NCBI GenBank assembly: GCA_951799405.1
Contig: OX637335.1
Span: 18,356,342 to 18,420,341 of the forward strand
Source: Agapetus fuscipes
Lineage: Eukaryota > Arthropoda > Insecta > Trichoptera > Glossosomatidae
Direction: 5' to 3'
Length of the DNA stretch: 64,000 bases
The notes beneath the pieces were generated by a model that ran no database searches, was not told where the DNA came from, and was given only the letters and a program-made list of their open reading frames with translations. The position numbers and the translations under genes were made by a program. Positions 21,789 to 32,264 of this stretch are shown here, in pieces (position 1 is the stretch's first letter; the number at the start of each line of letters is the position of its first letter).

Positions 21789-23021
21789 GATTTAAATCCA
21801 TTTTTATTTCGTTTGTTTTCTTTTAATTTTGAATCAAATAAAAGAAAATATAAAAAAACTTTATAATTTTGCCGCTAGATGTCAAAATAGTTTAATACGT
21901 ATTTCGATATAAAAAAAGGGTCTATAAGGGTTTATAAGTGTATTTTAGTATGGAATTCAAACACGTACGCGAATAGTACAATTTTGCAGCATACAAAATT
22001 TGATTTTCCATACATCGCGAATGTATTTCATCTGCTGTGTTGGCATTAATTTTGAAAATTGAAAATCGAAAACTCAAAGCGAATGACGACGGCCTGGAGT
22101 AATATAATAAAGGATATAATTTTTTGTCCATCCCCTAGCAACCTGACCGAATGACATCACATTCTTTCCCCCAATTAAAATGTGCCGAGTCCGTTTGAAT
22201 GCTTCTTTCTCGTTCAAAAGAATAATCACGATTTTGAAATTTATAAAACGGATAAACCTGCCTTCATCATTTTGTGAAAAGTACAATTGTATAGATACAG
22301 AATAAAAGCTATTGTAAAATGATACACATATGTGTATTTGAATGGTAAGGTATTACGTTAAATATATAGGCATTATATAAAGTTGTCGTAACAGGTGTAC
22401 GTACGCCATGTGGTTAATAATGCTTTATAGAAATTGACAAAAAGAAAAAAAAAACAATAAATCCAGTTAAAATTTAAGCCGGCAAGTGGATCAGTGCATA
22501 AAACCAGTCTCCCTTCTCTTTTAAATGTGTATTCAAACTACCTGATAGGCAGTGAATATTTACAAGGTCTTACACATAAAAGCAAGAATCGATTATGCCA
22601 TAAGAGCAATGTGAAAAAAATTTACTAAATTTGATTGCCGGTACATTTCGTTTTTCTGCTCCGAATAATTGACTGATTAAAAATGAATTGAGTATTTTTT
22701 AAAACGATAGTACAAAAATGGTTATTACAAATTGTAGCAAATACTACCTGTGGTTTTGGGAAGTCGATACTTACCTAATTTATTAATAGCAATGTATGAA
22801 CTGATACTTTACTATCAATTTATTAGTTTCAATATGGTTTTCTAAATTAGGTTTATGATTGGTACTCTATATGGTCTACTTGTATATAAATGTACCTATG
22901 TATATGAGATAATTTTTTCTATTTAATAATTTTATGGAAAGTCGTAAGAAATAATTTATTTTTTCAATTTTGTAGATAAGTGCATAATTTGCTCACATTC
23001 AATCCGAATGGATATATTATG
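21789..23021. other. no gene recognised
   Basis: AT-rich. A short stretch around 22130-22200 (CACATTCTTTCCCCCAATT) recurs inverted near 62680-62730. No coding signal. Confidence 0.55.
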
Positions 23022-23265
23022 ATCTATAATCTATAATCTAAGTTGCAAGGATACATTCATTTAAAGTTCTTAAATGCATGCCCACAAACAAACACGTGTA
23101 GTTCGCGCTTACAAATGCTGAATATGTACTTACAAATAAAATCCAAACCTCAAATGAACATAAGCCCTATAACTTTTGCCGACCTTCCCTGACACAGGGG
23201 TGATATTGGCAAAGTGAACCATTTTTACAGTATGGGTGGTCAGCCTCATACCTATAAGCATTGAC
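23022..23265 (-). mobile_element. R250 copy, near full length
   Basis: It runs from the ATCTATAATCTATAATCTA tail to CAGCCTCATACCTATAAGC, containing GTAGTTCGCGCTTACAAATG and the ACACAGGGGTGA block. Confidence 0.88.
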
Positions 23266-23334
23266 AAATACAAATATCAGATACTGTCCAGTGCCCGTAC
23301 GGGTTACAAGCCAATCGTTCGTAGCACGTTGTAC

Positions 23335-23545
23335 CTGTTAGTTTGGTAACATATCTCATTTAACACAATCTGAATAAGAAAAAAACGCAAAACACAATAT
23401 TTTGAGAGTTGTTTTTAATATTTTCAAAATCAATTTCCAACAGTCATAATGTACATCGATCCAGTACCTATACACACAAACATTGCTCATGTGAAATTAC
23501 CTATGTTGGAGATAAGATAAACAAGTACTAAGGTGAAAATTATCA
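23335..23545 (+). mobile_element. MITE-C copy 1, left end missing
   Basis: It shares GAGAGTTGTTTTTAATATTT, AAACATTGCTCATGTGAAAT and the right end CAAGTACTAAGGTGA with 25635-25876. Confidence 0.75.
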
Positions 23546-23904
23546 TCAACTTGCAATGTAAATTTTAAGGTTTTTTGTTACATTCAAATATAATATTGAA
23601 ATTAAGTTTTACGATATCAATCAAAAACGTCACGTTGCGAAATGCTAATTATAAAATTTGTGTGGGTTGTGAAATACATAATCCGAAAATTAATCAACAC
23701 AACAGTGCACCGGCTGTCTTGCATCACAATTATTATTCAATATAATCTACAAATACTCGATTCTAGAATGGCAGGTTGAAAACAAAATGGCCGCCGCGAG
23801 GAGAGCGGGTTTTGTGACGGCGAAGAAGAAGAAGTAAAAAAAAACGGCTCACTCGGTGCAAATGTCAGTACTGGCCATTATCATTGAATAGAAGTTACGA
23901 GTAC
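23546..23904. other. no gene recognised
   Basis: AT-rich, with one GC-richer patch (AAAATGGCCGCCGCGAGGAG) near 23785. No exon signal could be placed. Confidence 0.5.
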
Positions 23905-24041
23905 AGCCCCTCGAGTAAAATACTCAACCACATCGTCTCACTAAATCAAATAGAAGGCACAAAATTCGCTAGAGGCGCTGTTTTAGTTTCTATGCATTTT
24001 ATGGTTGAGTACGTTATATTTTACACTTGGGGTGCAGGAAG
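23905..24041. mobile_element. FB foldback copy 1
   Basis: Centre CGCTAGAGGCGCTG. Right arm GTTTTAGTTTCTATGCATTT, then GGTTGAGTACG, then TTACACTTGGGG. The left arm is eroded. Confidence 0.7.
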
Positions 24042-24111
24042 TGAATCATTTGTAGATCAAGTTATAGACAGGACAACATCTCGCAGAGGTCTACAACCTC
24101 GGTGTCGTTCC

Positions 24112-24286
24112 TCGTCTGCTAAAGTATCGATAATTAAAAGATCGATTAAATTTGCCGTGTATCGTTTGTCATCTGCCAGAGTATCGATATTTAACACGTC
24201 GATTAAATTGTCGAATATAGTTTTTCGCGTGCTAAATTATCGACGATGATTTGTGGACTAATTAAATTGTCGAGCAGGTATCGTTA
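24112..24286 (+). repeat. ~56-bp tandem repeat, 3 units
   Basis: Units start at 24112, 24169 and 24225 with TCRTCTGCYARAGTATCGAT-like sequence, and each contains CGATTAAATT or ATTAAATTGTCG. Units are diverged. Confidence 0.7.
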
Positions 24287-24389
24287 TTTTGTTCTTTAAT
24301 AAAATTCATTAGATAAATATGTTCAATTGAGATATGATTTTGGATGGTTGGTGCATTAGATATGATTTGGTAACCACGAGAAAAAAAAG

Positions 24390-24692
24390 CAACTAGACTA
24401 CACATATGTTGTAACTTTTTGCCGCATTTTCCCCAATGGGATCGCATGTGGTGGACGAACCTATTTATTTTTACAGGTAAAGGGGCCGGCTTTACGCCAA
24501 CCCCTTTCCTGTGAAGTGGGGGTTTTCAGCTCCTGACGGGGCTGGTACTCATTTCTTGTGAAGGCTGAGTAAACCTCACCGGTATTTTGTTAAACACTGA
24601 AACGGGAAATCATTTCTGACGTCTTCGGTGAGATTCGAGCCCAAGCTCTCAGCATGGAATGCAAGCACTCTACCAACTGAGCTATCGACCGG
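24390..24692 (-). mobile_element. SINE-A copy, near full length
   Basis: On the minus strand: GGTCGATAGCTCAGTTGGTA (A box), a degenerate B box (GGGCTCGAATC), then the SINE-A body through GGCCGGCTTTACGCC-like sequence to the CTAAGC-type end. Confidence 0.88.
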
Positions 24693-25067
24693 TATCGCTC
24701 TTCTATAATACGATTAATTAAATTGTCAGTTTAATTTATATATGATTTTGTTATCGCGTAGGTTTGAAACCAGTTTTTGATAAACTTGGTCTGATTCGGG
24801 ACTGTGTTGGATTCAAACGGATGTTAAATTAAGTTTTAAAATTAGTGGATAATATTAAAACATTGGTCTCACTAATTATTGGATTAATTATTAATAATTA
24901 ATAATTTAACAATAACGGCGTTTCTTTAGAAAATAAGTTTTACTATTGAAAAAAAACTGACTTACAATATTAATAAATTTGAATGAAAACAAGATTAAAA
25001 ACTCAAAGTTTCTTACAAAAATGAGCAGTAAAAAAATAAGCCAATCATTTCAAGCCAGACATTTATA

Positions 25068-25284
25068 TTTCGAATGTGCTCTTCGCTGAGTTGAAAAATT
25101 CATAAACCTTTACCAAAGACCAGTCACTGAAAGGTCCATCCAACCTTACAACAACTGGGTCTTGCTTGAGAATTGGCGCTTTCTACAGCGACGGCCAAGC
25201 TCGCAGAGGGCTCTTGAGGTGTGATACACACAAAAACAGCGCTCACCAAATAAATCATCCTAATATTATTATTATTATATAAAA
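25068..25284 (+). mobile_element. SINE-B copy, 5'-truncated, ATT tail
   Basis: It starts within the body (GTGCTCTTCGCTGAGTTG), runs through GGGCTCTTGAGGTGTGATAC and ends AAATCATCCTAATATTATTA. Confidence 0.88.
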
Positions 25285-25634
25285 AAAGTTTTTATTCTTT
25301 AATTATGTTTAAAATCAGTTTTTCGATACAAATAGCAAGTTTGAACCTGATTTTTGGTTTAATAAATGTAATCAAAGAGGTCGTAAATGATTTTTTAGGA
25401 GTAAGATTGCTTTATGAGTTAATCTACCGAGAAGATTTCTTTTAATGGTTAAAAACCAATAAAATCGCGATGATTTTTTTATTAACTAAAAGAGCTTTTA
25501 ATTTTCCTTGCCAAATTTTAATGACCTAAGCAGCATCGATAAGTACCTATAAAAATAGTCTATGTATTTGATAAAACGGATGCTAGTTTTATTTATGGCA
25601 GAATTAATTTTTAGTAGATAAACTACTCAGCCTT
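25285..25634. other. no gene recognised
   Basis: AT-rich unique sequence without exon signals or recognised repeats. Confidence 0.5.
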
Positions 25635-25876
25635 GTCACAACGTCACCTCAATGCTTGTTTGGCTTATCTACCATTTGATTCAAATCAAATTGCCTTAAG
25701 AATCACATTCTACACAATCTGAGCTAAGGAAAAAACGTACAACACGATAATGTGAGAGTTGTTTTTAATATTTTCAAAATAAATTTCCAGCATAAGACAC
25801 ATTGGTCCAGTACACATACAAACATTGCTCATGTGAAATTACCTGACGATAGGACAAGCGACCACTAAGGTGACTT
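25635..25876 (+). mobile_element. MITE-C copy 2, most complete
   Basis: The left end GTCACCTCAATGCTTGTTTG and the right end, inverted, GTCACCTTAGTGGTCGCTTG form imperfect terminal repeats of about 24 bp. No coding capacity. Confidence 0.8.
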
Positions 25877-26009
25877 CATGTTTATACAGTAATATAAGTA
25901 TTCCTCTCTACATCGCGGTAATGAAAACAGATTTCATGAAAAGTAAATCGTTCACTTGGAGTACTGCTGTATTCTTCTATACATTTTTTTCTATTTTCGC
26001 TATCGCTAA

Positions 26010-26467
26010 GACCGGACCGTAGTTCAGTGGTAACACTTCGGACTCGGAATGAAAGGTTGCGGGTTCGAATCCCGGCGGAGCACAAAAAAATATACCCTTT
26101 ATATTTTCAAATTTGCTCTTCGCTGGGTTGAAAAATTCATAAACCTTTAACAATGACAGGTCACCAAAGGTCCATCCAGCCTTACAGCAACTGGGTCTTA
26201 CTTGAGAATTGGTGCTTTGTAGCGACGACGACCAAGCTCGTAAAAAGGTCGATAGCTCAATTGTTAGAATGCTTGCATTCCATGTCGAGAGCAAGGGTTC
26301 GATCTCAAGGTTTACTCAGCTATCACAAGAAATGAGAACCAGCGCCCCCGGGAGTGTGAGACCGGCCCCCTTACCTGTAAAAATAAATAGGTCCCGAATT
26401 GATACATGCGACCCCTTTGGGGATAACGCAGGCAAGAAGTTACACCAAATGTGTAGCTTAGTTGCGA
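26010..26467 (+). mobile_element. dimeric SINE: SINE-B joined to SINE-A
   Basis: SINE-B (26010-26246) has a clear tRNA-like head (GTAGTTCAGTGGTAACAC, then GGGTTCGAATCCCGGCGGAG). At AAGCTCGTAAAAA it passes directly into the SINE-A head (GGTCGATAGCTCA, 26247-26467). SINE-A has an internal deletion after its B box. The same junction occurs at 51886, inverted. Confidence 0.88.
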
Positions 26468-26569
26468 GTTGTGAGGGAAGTTTACGCGATGCTTTAGTTC
26501 ATCTTTGTACAGAGAACCCGTTATTATCAGTGGACGCATTACGACGCATGGAAGCTGTCTTGTTGCTTC

Positions 26570-26645
26570 TCCATATTAATATCTCGTTGCTTCTGCATCT
26601 TGCTTCTGCACATTATCTCGTTGCTTCTGCACATTATCTTGTTTA
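26570..26645 (+). repeat. 21-bp direct repeat, ~3 units
   Basis: CTCGTTGCTTCTGCACATTAT and variants are repeated. No further meaning seen. Confidence 0.6.
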
Positions 26646-26719
26646 TGAGTGTCTTGCATTAGCCGTGGTCAAGCCCGTGATTTTATGAGTTCTCGTAATC
26701 CAATTACGCCAAAGTGGAG

Positions 26720-27245
26720 TAGATCGGAAACAGAGTGGATGAATTAATGCTGCAATCGTTCGAGAAAAGTTATTCATTTGATGTAGAACTCCTGCATGGT
26801 CGATGTGCTCTACACGTTGGAAGACTCGAAAAAAAGACATGGAAAGATCAAATAAGATCAAAAATGGAGTGGGTAAATTAACGCTGCAATTGTTTGAGAA
26901 AAGTAGTTTATTTGATGTGAAACTCCTACATGGTTGATGTGTCTAAAAGTTTGAAAACTAGAAATATAGATTAAGATATCGAAAGATCAAGTGGAATCGA
27001 AAAAAGTGTGGATAAATTAATGCTGCAATCGGTTGAGAATAGTTATTCAATTGATGAGGATCTTTTACGTCGTTGATGCGGTCGAAAAGTAGGAAGATCC
27101 AAAATATCGAATAAGATATTGAAATATGAAATAGGATCGAAAGAAGAGTGGCTGATTTAATGATTGAATAATTCCAGAAGAGTAATTCATTTTATGTAAA
27201 ACTCTTACATGGTTGACGTAGTCTTTGAAAAATTGTATTCACTGG
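26720..27245 (+). repeat. ~137-bp tandem repeat, 4 diverged units
   Basis: TAAATTAATGCTGCAATCG-like blocks start near 26741, 26875, 27014 and 27154. Each is followed by GAGAAAAGT...TTATTTGATG and CTACATGGTTGATG-like sequence. The spacing is 134-140 bp. Confidence 0.82.
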
Positions 27246-28184
27246 TTCACATTAAGCAATTGACCTTCAGAATTCTGGGAAGGAGGAAAGATGTGATGAT
27301 GGACACTGGACAGATCCAAGAGCTACGATACAATATACAAAATTCAGAGTAAGATGACTGGACTGAGTGGTGGCGGAGAGGCGTGAGATAGGGTATGAGA
27401 CTGGAGGAGAAAGCTGTGAACAAACAGTGTTGACAGCAGTTGATCAAGGAGGTCAAGAACATGGAACTTTTGCACGTAGGAAACTATCTAATATAAGTCA
27501 TAGATGTAAAGCACATATGACAAGATAATCCCATAAAAGAAGAAGCTACAATTTTCAAGACATACTTAATGAAACAAAATGATGATGAACGAACAACGAT
27601 AAGAAAGGAATGCGCTTAAATAGATAAAATGGTAAATCTAGGATCAGTACCTACTTTTGAAAATGACACACACTTACGGACAGATGTTTTTGAAAAATAA
27701 AGATATGATTTTGGCATGTTCTGCACTAGGACAACTCCTTTTTGTGAAAACCTCAAATATATTATTACATTAAAACATTTTTTTCCTACTTATAATGTAG
27801 AACACAACGGGAAAAGTTGATGGATTTGAATGTACCTATTGCAAAGACTGAAAGTGCGCATTTTGGTAAAAATATTTTCATTGTATTTTGTGGTTTCATA
27901 TTATGCATTTTTTATGATAAAACAATTAGTAAGTGAAGGACATTTATTTCCACATAATTATTATCATTTGATCATGTGGATTCGACGATGGTGAAACATG
28001 AGTAATGAACAAGTGATGACATTACTAAATGCTGCGGTTTCAACTTGACGCCTCTGTTTTTTGATGTAATCCTTTTATTAGTCATTTCATTGCAAAATAT
28101 CAAAGAGTAATTGTTGCAGAATGTTTACTGTATCCATCACCCATTCTACTGAGGACCTATTATTCTCTAGTACATTAGGAGATG
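27246..28184. other. no gene recognised
   Basis: The first 230 bp are G-rich on the plus strand and could be old LINE sequence, but all frames are broken. The rest is AT-rich. Confidence 0.5.
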
Positions 28185-28335
28185 CGTCGTATTTTTTGTT
28201 CTGTCTTTGTAAAGTACTTTCATCTCGAAGAGTTGCTTTACGTGATCTGTTGCCGTGGTCTTTCAGAGCTGCAGCTTCAGGAAGTTTCACCCATGTCTGC
28301 ATTGAGCTTCTTTGGTGTGATGATGATCACATGCC
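28185..28335 (+). repeat. dispersed repeat E, copy 2
   Basis: GTGATCTGTTGCCGTGGTCT, then CAGCTTCAGGAAGTTTCACC and CTTTGGTGTGATGATGAT align with 12612-12745. Confidence 0.7.
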
Positions 28336-28782
28336 GGTCTGTCTGTGATGGCTTTTTGACTCTAAATATTCCATTCATTCGCAATTTCAGGAATTTGATC
28401 CATCCATAACTTTATTGGTCTTCCTCTACCACAATCTCCATCGGTTGATCTTTATTTGAATGTGATTGCTTTTCATTGTTTTGGCTTTGGTTTGATTTTG
28501 CCACATCTGCCTTTAGCGGAAGGCTTAAATGACCGGATGTTGTGATGCACTTGGTTGCAATCTGCCAGCGTGTGAACGATGAGTGCACTCGCTTGGCTTC
28601 ACTTCACTTGGCCATTTGCTAAACTTAATTACAAGAGACTATACGAATATACGATGGTGTTTCAAGCAGTTTGATCCATTAAATTGCACTGAAACATGCA
28701 TGCGATAATCTCAAAACTTAAACAAAAAGTTTTAGTTGGATGAATTTGAAAGAAAGATCCTGAGACATATCTATGGGCCCTT

Positions 28783-28985
28783 AACGTCCCTTCAGTGCTT
28801 GTTTGGCTCATCTATCATTTGATTCAAAGATGATCTTTCAATGAAATTGTCTTAAGAATCACATTCTCACAGACGGCTACTGAGGTGTGATACACACAAA
28901 AACAGTACTCACCAAATAAATCATCCTAATATTATTATTATTCTTCACAATCTGAGCTAAGAAAAAAACGCAAAACATGATCTTT
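28783..28985 (+). mobile_element. MITE-C copy 3 with SINE-B nested inside
   Basis: The MITE reads through AAGAATCACATTCT, is interrupted at 28866-28945 by the 3' part of SINE-B (GAGGTGTGATACACAC to an ATTATT tail), and resumes CACAATCTGAGCTAAG. ATTCTCACA and ATTCTTCACA look like the target duplication. Confidence 0.8.
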
Positions 28986-29024
28986 TTGTATAGTTTATTC
29001 TATGTACTATTATTTTGTTCCTGT

Positions 29025-29105
29025 CTTATAGGTTAGAATGACTCGGGCCACGGATACTGTAAAAAATGATCATTTTTGACAATGGCAAAAGTTGCAAATA
29101 CCTGT
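29025..29105 (+). mobile_element. R250 5' fragment
   Basis: GTCTTATAGGTTAGAATGA and ACTGTAAAAAATGATCA match the R250 head only. Confidence 0.6.
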
Positions 29106-29601
29106 GACTTAAAAACGACATGTAGTAAAAATGACTGTAGAAAAATCTAAATAATTATCAATATCATAATATACTACTACTACAATGTTTTATTATTTAA
29201 ATTAAAATTATAATTTTGTGCAAAAATATAATCATTGTAGGTACTCGTGTTGGAGAAATAAAATGGTCACAAAACAAAAACCACGATTTACGAGGTCACA
29301 GAAATGTCTAGAATTAAGCTCGTTAATTTGTTTAACTCTGGAAATTTTATGATATTTCCCAGATTCATGCGTTTAAATTGCAAAAACTTTCGCTCGTTTA
29401 AAACTGCTGTTGAACAAAAGTGGGAATACGTTACCGTCAACATGCGAAACACGCAAAAATGAAAACGGGAAAAGTTTTGAAATTTCAAGTTATTATTTTT
29501 TTAATAAAAAAAAACATGTACCTAAGTGTTCATTTGAACGCTGAACTTTGCTCCTAAAATGCAAGTTGTACATCACCATGTGGTAAACGAAAATTTCTAC
29601 A

Positions 29602-29733
29602 CCAAGTATAAAAAAATAAAAATAACTCGATCATAGCGTTTACTAAAAAATGTGTAAGCGCTTCTAGTGATCGTTTTTGGTTTCCATTAATTTTCTGGTA
29701 TAGCTTACACGTAAAGTTTCTTACTTGAAGTAT
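29602..29733. mobile_element. FB foldback copy 2
   Basis: Left arm ACCAAGTATAAA and CATAGCGTTTACTAAAAAAT, centre AGCGCTTCTAGTGATCG, right arm GTAAAGTTTCTTACTTG. Confidence 0.75.
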
Positions 29734-30011
29734 TGTATTTATATTGAAAAGTTTACATTTTTTTTACGAACGGCTTTATTAAAAAATTAAAACTTCCTGT
29801 TTTCTTTTTTCAATATACAAGCCTCGCTACAGAGTTAAAACTGAATTTACCACAGATGGAATTTACACTATAAGTGAACCATCCCAAAAACATTTTACAC
29901 GTTTAATTTAAAATATATTAAAATTGGTAATTGAGTCCATAGAAAAACACACCCACACAAACATACATACATACATGCTCGTATATACATTAAATGTTAT
30001 AATTGGAATAA

Positions 30012-30180
30012 TGTCGGCAAGAGTTGCAGGGCTTATGTTCATTTGACGTTTGGATTTTATTTGTAAGTACACAATCAGCATTTGTAAGCGCGAACTACAC
30101 GTGTTTGTTTGTGGGCATACATCTGAGAGCTTTGAATGAATATATTCTTGCAACTTAGATTATAGATTATAGATTATATA
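30012..30180 (+). mobile_element. R250 copy, 5'-truncated
   Basis: It starts at ATGTCGGCAAGAGTTGCAGG and runs to an AGATTATAGATTATAGATTA tail. Truncation at the 5' side only is typical of retroposons. Confidence 0.88.
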
Positions 30181-30500
30181 CCGCGGCGATCAAGAGTGCT
30201 AGCGAACATATTTTACCCTACACACGTCGTTTTACGAAAAAGTGTACGTGTCTTGAACTTTGTGGTCTTAGCGAACGAGTTGCAGTAGTGAAAAAAATCA
30301 GGCGTGTTTATTGATTACTTATCTTAATTATTACGTTTCAAAAAATTATATAAAAATTATAATCTGCAATGCTGATTTTTAATGTTGGTTTATTGGCTTG
30401 CTACATTTTTTGCATAAGATATTTTTAACTTTTTTTGTATAGATTTATTTTTAAGGTTTTGTTGTTTTCTTATACTTAAATGTTATTTATTACTCGTATT
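30181..30500. other. no gene recognised
   Basis: AT-rich spacer between two R250 copies. Confidence 0.5.
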
Positions 30501-30747
30501 CCTTGACTTATAGGTTGGTATGAGGCTGACCACCCATACTGTACAAAATGGTTCACTTTGCCAATGTCACCCCTGTTTCAGGGAATGTCGGCAAGAGTTG
30601 CAGGGCTTATGTTCATTTGAGGTTTGGATTTTATTTGTAAGTACACAATCAGCATTTGTAAGCGCGAACTACACGTGTTTGTTTGTGGGCATACATCTGA
30701 GAGCTTTGAATGAATATATCCTTGCAACTTAGATTATAGATTATTAT
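30501..30747 (+). mobile_element. R250 copy, full length
   Basis: Complete from CCTTGACTTATAGGTTGG to the TAGATTATAGATTATTATAG tail; nearly identical over its 3' half to 30012-30180. Confidence 0.92.
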
Positions 30748-30749
30748 AG

Positions 30750-31102
30750 ACACGACAATATTCTATTGAAAATTGCATGTAAAAAATTCTTCATGTACAA
30801 TTTTTTTTTACCTCAAAATCTCCCAATAACATTTGAGCATGATTATGCTCAAATGCATTTTTAACAGAAGTATTTTATAGTTGCAATTTTCAAGGTTAAA
30901 TAACTCGATGAAATCATTTTGTTACAAGTAGCCATTGCTACAAGTAGCCAGTGTTACAAGTAGCCATTGCTACAAGTAGCCAGTGCTACAAGTAGCCAGT
31001 GCTACAAGTAGCCAGTGCTACAAGTAGCCAGTGCTACAAGTAGCCAGTGTTACAAGTAGCCAGTGTTACAAGTAACCAATTAAAAAAAAAAAATTGTCGT
31101 GT
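30750..31102. mobile_element. small TIR element carrying a minisatellite
   Basis: 10-bp inverted ends ACACGACAAT (30750-30759) and ATTGTCGTGT (31093-31102) enclose AT-rich DNA and a 16-bp tandem array. The short ends make the element call tentative. Confidence 0.4.
30920..31079 (+). repeat. 16-bp minisatellite, about 10 units
   Basis: Units of GTGCTACAAGTAGCCA with variants GTGTTACAAGTAGCCA and TTGCTACAAGTAGCCA. Two more units reappear after an R250 insertion at 31363-31391. Confidence 0.95.
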
Positions 31103-31106
31103 ATGT

Positions 31107-31362
31107 TCCTTGACTTATAGGTTGGTATGCGGCTGACCACCCATGCTGTAAAAATGGTTCACTTTGCCAATGTCACCCCTGTCTCAGGGAAGGACGGCAA
31201 GAGTTGCACGGTGTATATCCATTTGAGATTTGGTTTTTATGTTGTAAGTTCACATGCGGTATGTGCAAGCGCGAACTTGTACGTGTCTGATTGTAAGAAT
31301 GCATGTAATGTGAATCTCCAATGTAACATATCTTTGAAACTAAGATTAGATTAGATTAGATT
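31107..31362 (+). mobile_element. R250 copy, full length, AGATT tail
   Basis: From CCTTGACTTATAGGTTGG to AGATTAGATTAGATTAGATT. It separates the main minisatellite array from its last two units. Confidence 0.88.
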
Positions 31363-31391
31363 AGTGTTACAAGTAGCCAGTGTTACAAGTT

Positions 31392-31672
31392 GCGTACATA
31401 AATGCCTACGTGAGCTTCATTTGCATTGCAATGTATTTATCTGTTTTGATAATCGTACGAGTGTAATTGCACGAGACGCTATAAATTGCATGTTTTTGCT
31501 GTAAAGGATGCTCTCGCCAATGTAATAGTGTTTAATTTGTAATGTTACAAGTGGTACACACTACTAGGAGTAGGTGTTTTATATAGAGTGGGCCGTCAAA
31601 CAAGATGTAGTAACACCTCTTAATATCGTCAAATTATAGGTAAAACTGAATAAGTGCCGATTCACTGATTTG
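31392..31672. other. no gene recognised
   Basis: Short unique stretch without coding or repeat signal. Confidence 0.45.
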
Positions 31673-31823
31673 AGTCCGGTCGATAACTCAGTTGGTAGAG
31701 TGCTTGAATTCCATGCCGTAAGCCCGGGATCAAATCCCACCGAGGGGGTCAGAAATGATTTTCGATTCATTGTTTATTTCAAACCCTAAAATAAAATACC
31801 AGCAAGGTTTACTCAGCCTTCAC

Positions 31824-32264
31824 AAGAAGAAGAAGAATAATAATAATATTAGGATGATTTATTTGGTGAGCGCTGTTTTTGTGTGAATCACACCTCAAGA
31901 GCCCTCTTCGAGCTTGGTCGTCGCTGTAGAAAGCGCCAATTCTCAAGCAAGACCCAGTTGTTGTAAGGTTGGATGGACCTTTCAGTGACCGGTCTTTGGT
32001 AAAGGTTTATGAATTTTTCAACTCAGCGAAGAGCACATTCGAAATATAAATGGTATATTTTTTGTGCTCCGCCGGGATCCGAATCCACAACCTTCCATTT
32101 ACGAGTCCGAAGTGTTGCCACTGGACTACGGACCGGTCCAAGATGCCAAGACACGCGGTGTACCTACCTGAGCGGTAAACCATTCAAGTACTATCCGCGC
32201 CCAATGTTGCTTAACTTCGGTGATCTATGGGAACCGGTGCTTTCAACATGGTAACGTCGTTGAC
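31824..32264 (-). mobile_element. compound 5S rRNA-tRNA SINE (full-length SINE-B)
   Basis: In minus-strand order: a 5S rRNA-like head (32264-32144), a 5-bp linker, a tRNA-like domain with GTAGTCCAGTGGCAACAC and a diverged B box GGATTCGGATCCC (about 32139-32070), the SINE-B body, and an ATT-repeat tail (about 31850-31835). It is inserted in a SINE-A copy with A-rich flanks (ACAAGAA / ACAAAAA). Confidence 0.8.
32144..32264 (-). repeat. 5S rRNA-derived SINE head (near full-length 5S-like)
   Basis: The minus strand starts GTCAACGACG, contains GATCACCGAAGTTAAGCAAC and GGGCGCGGATAGTACTTG, and ends ACACCGCGTGTCTTGGC. These align along the whole 120-nt length of insect 5S rRNA as I know it, including the internal promoter box A. 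Box C is changed (GAATGGTTTACCGC instead of a GGATGGG-type motif). Because it is fused to a tRNA-like domain and tail, I read it as a SINE head, not a working 5S gene. Confidence 0.85.

Noticed and set aside
26020..26085. tRNA gene candidates (also 31685, 43850, 48218, 56670, 57545)
   Set aside because: A and B boxes are present, but each is followed by the same SINE body and the acceptor stems do not pair, so they are SINE heads.
30920..31079. CRISPR array
   Set aside because: 16-bp units are contiguous with no spacers, in a eukaryotic context.
32144..32264. Functional 5S rRNA gene
   Set aside because: It is fused to a tRNA-like domain and SINE body, box C is altered, and there is no T-run terminator directly after the 5S end.
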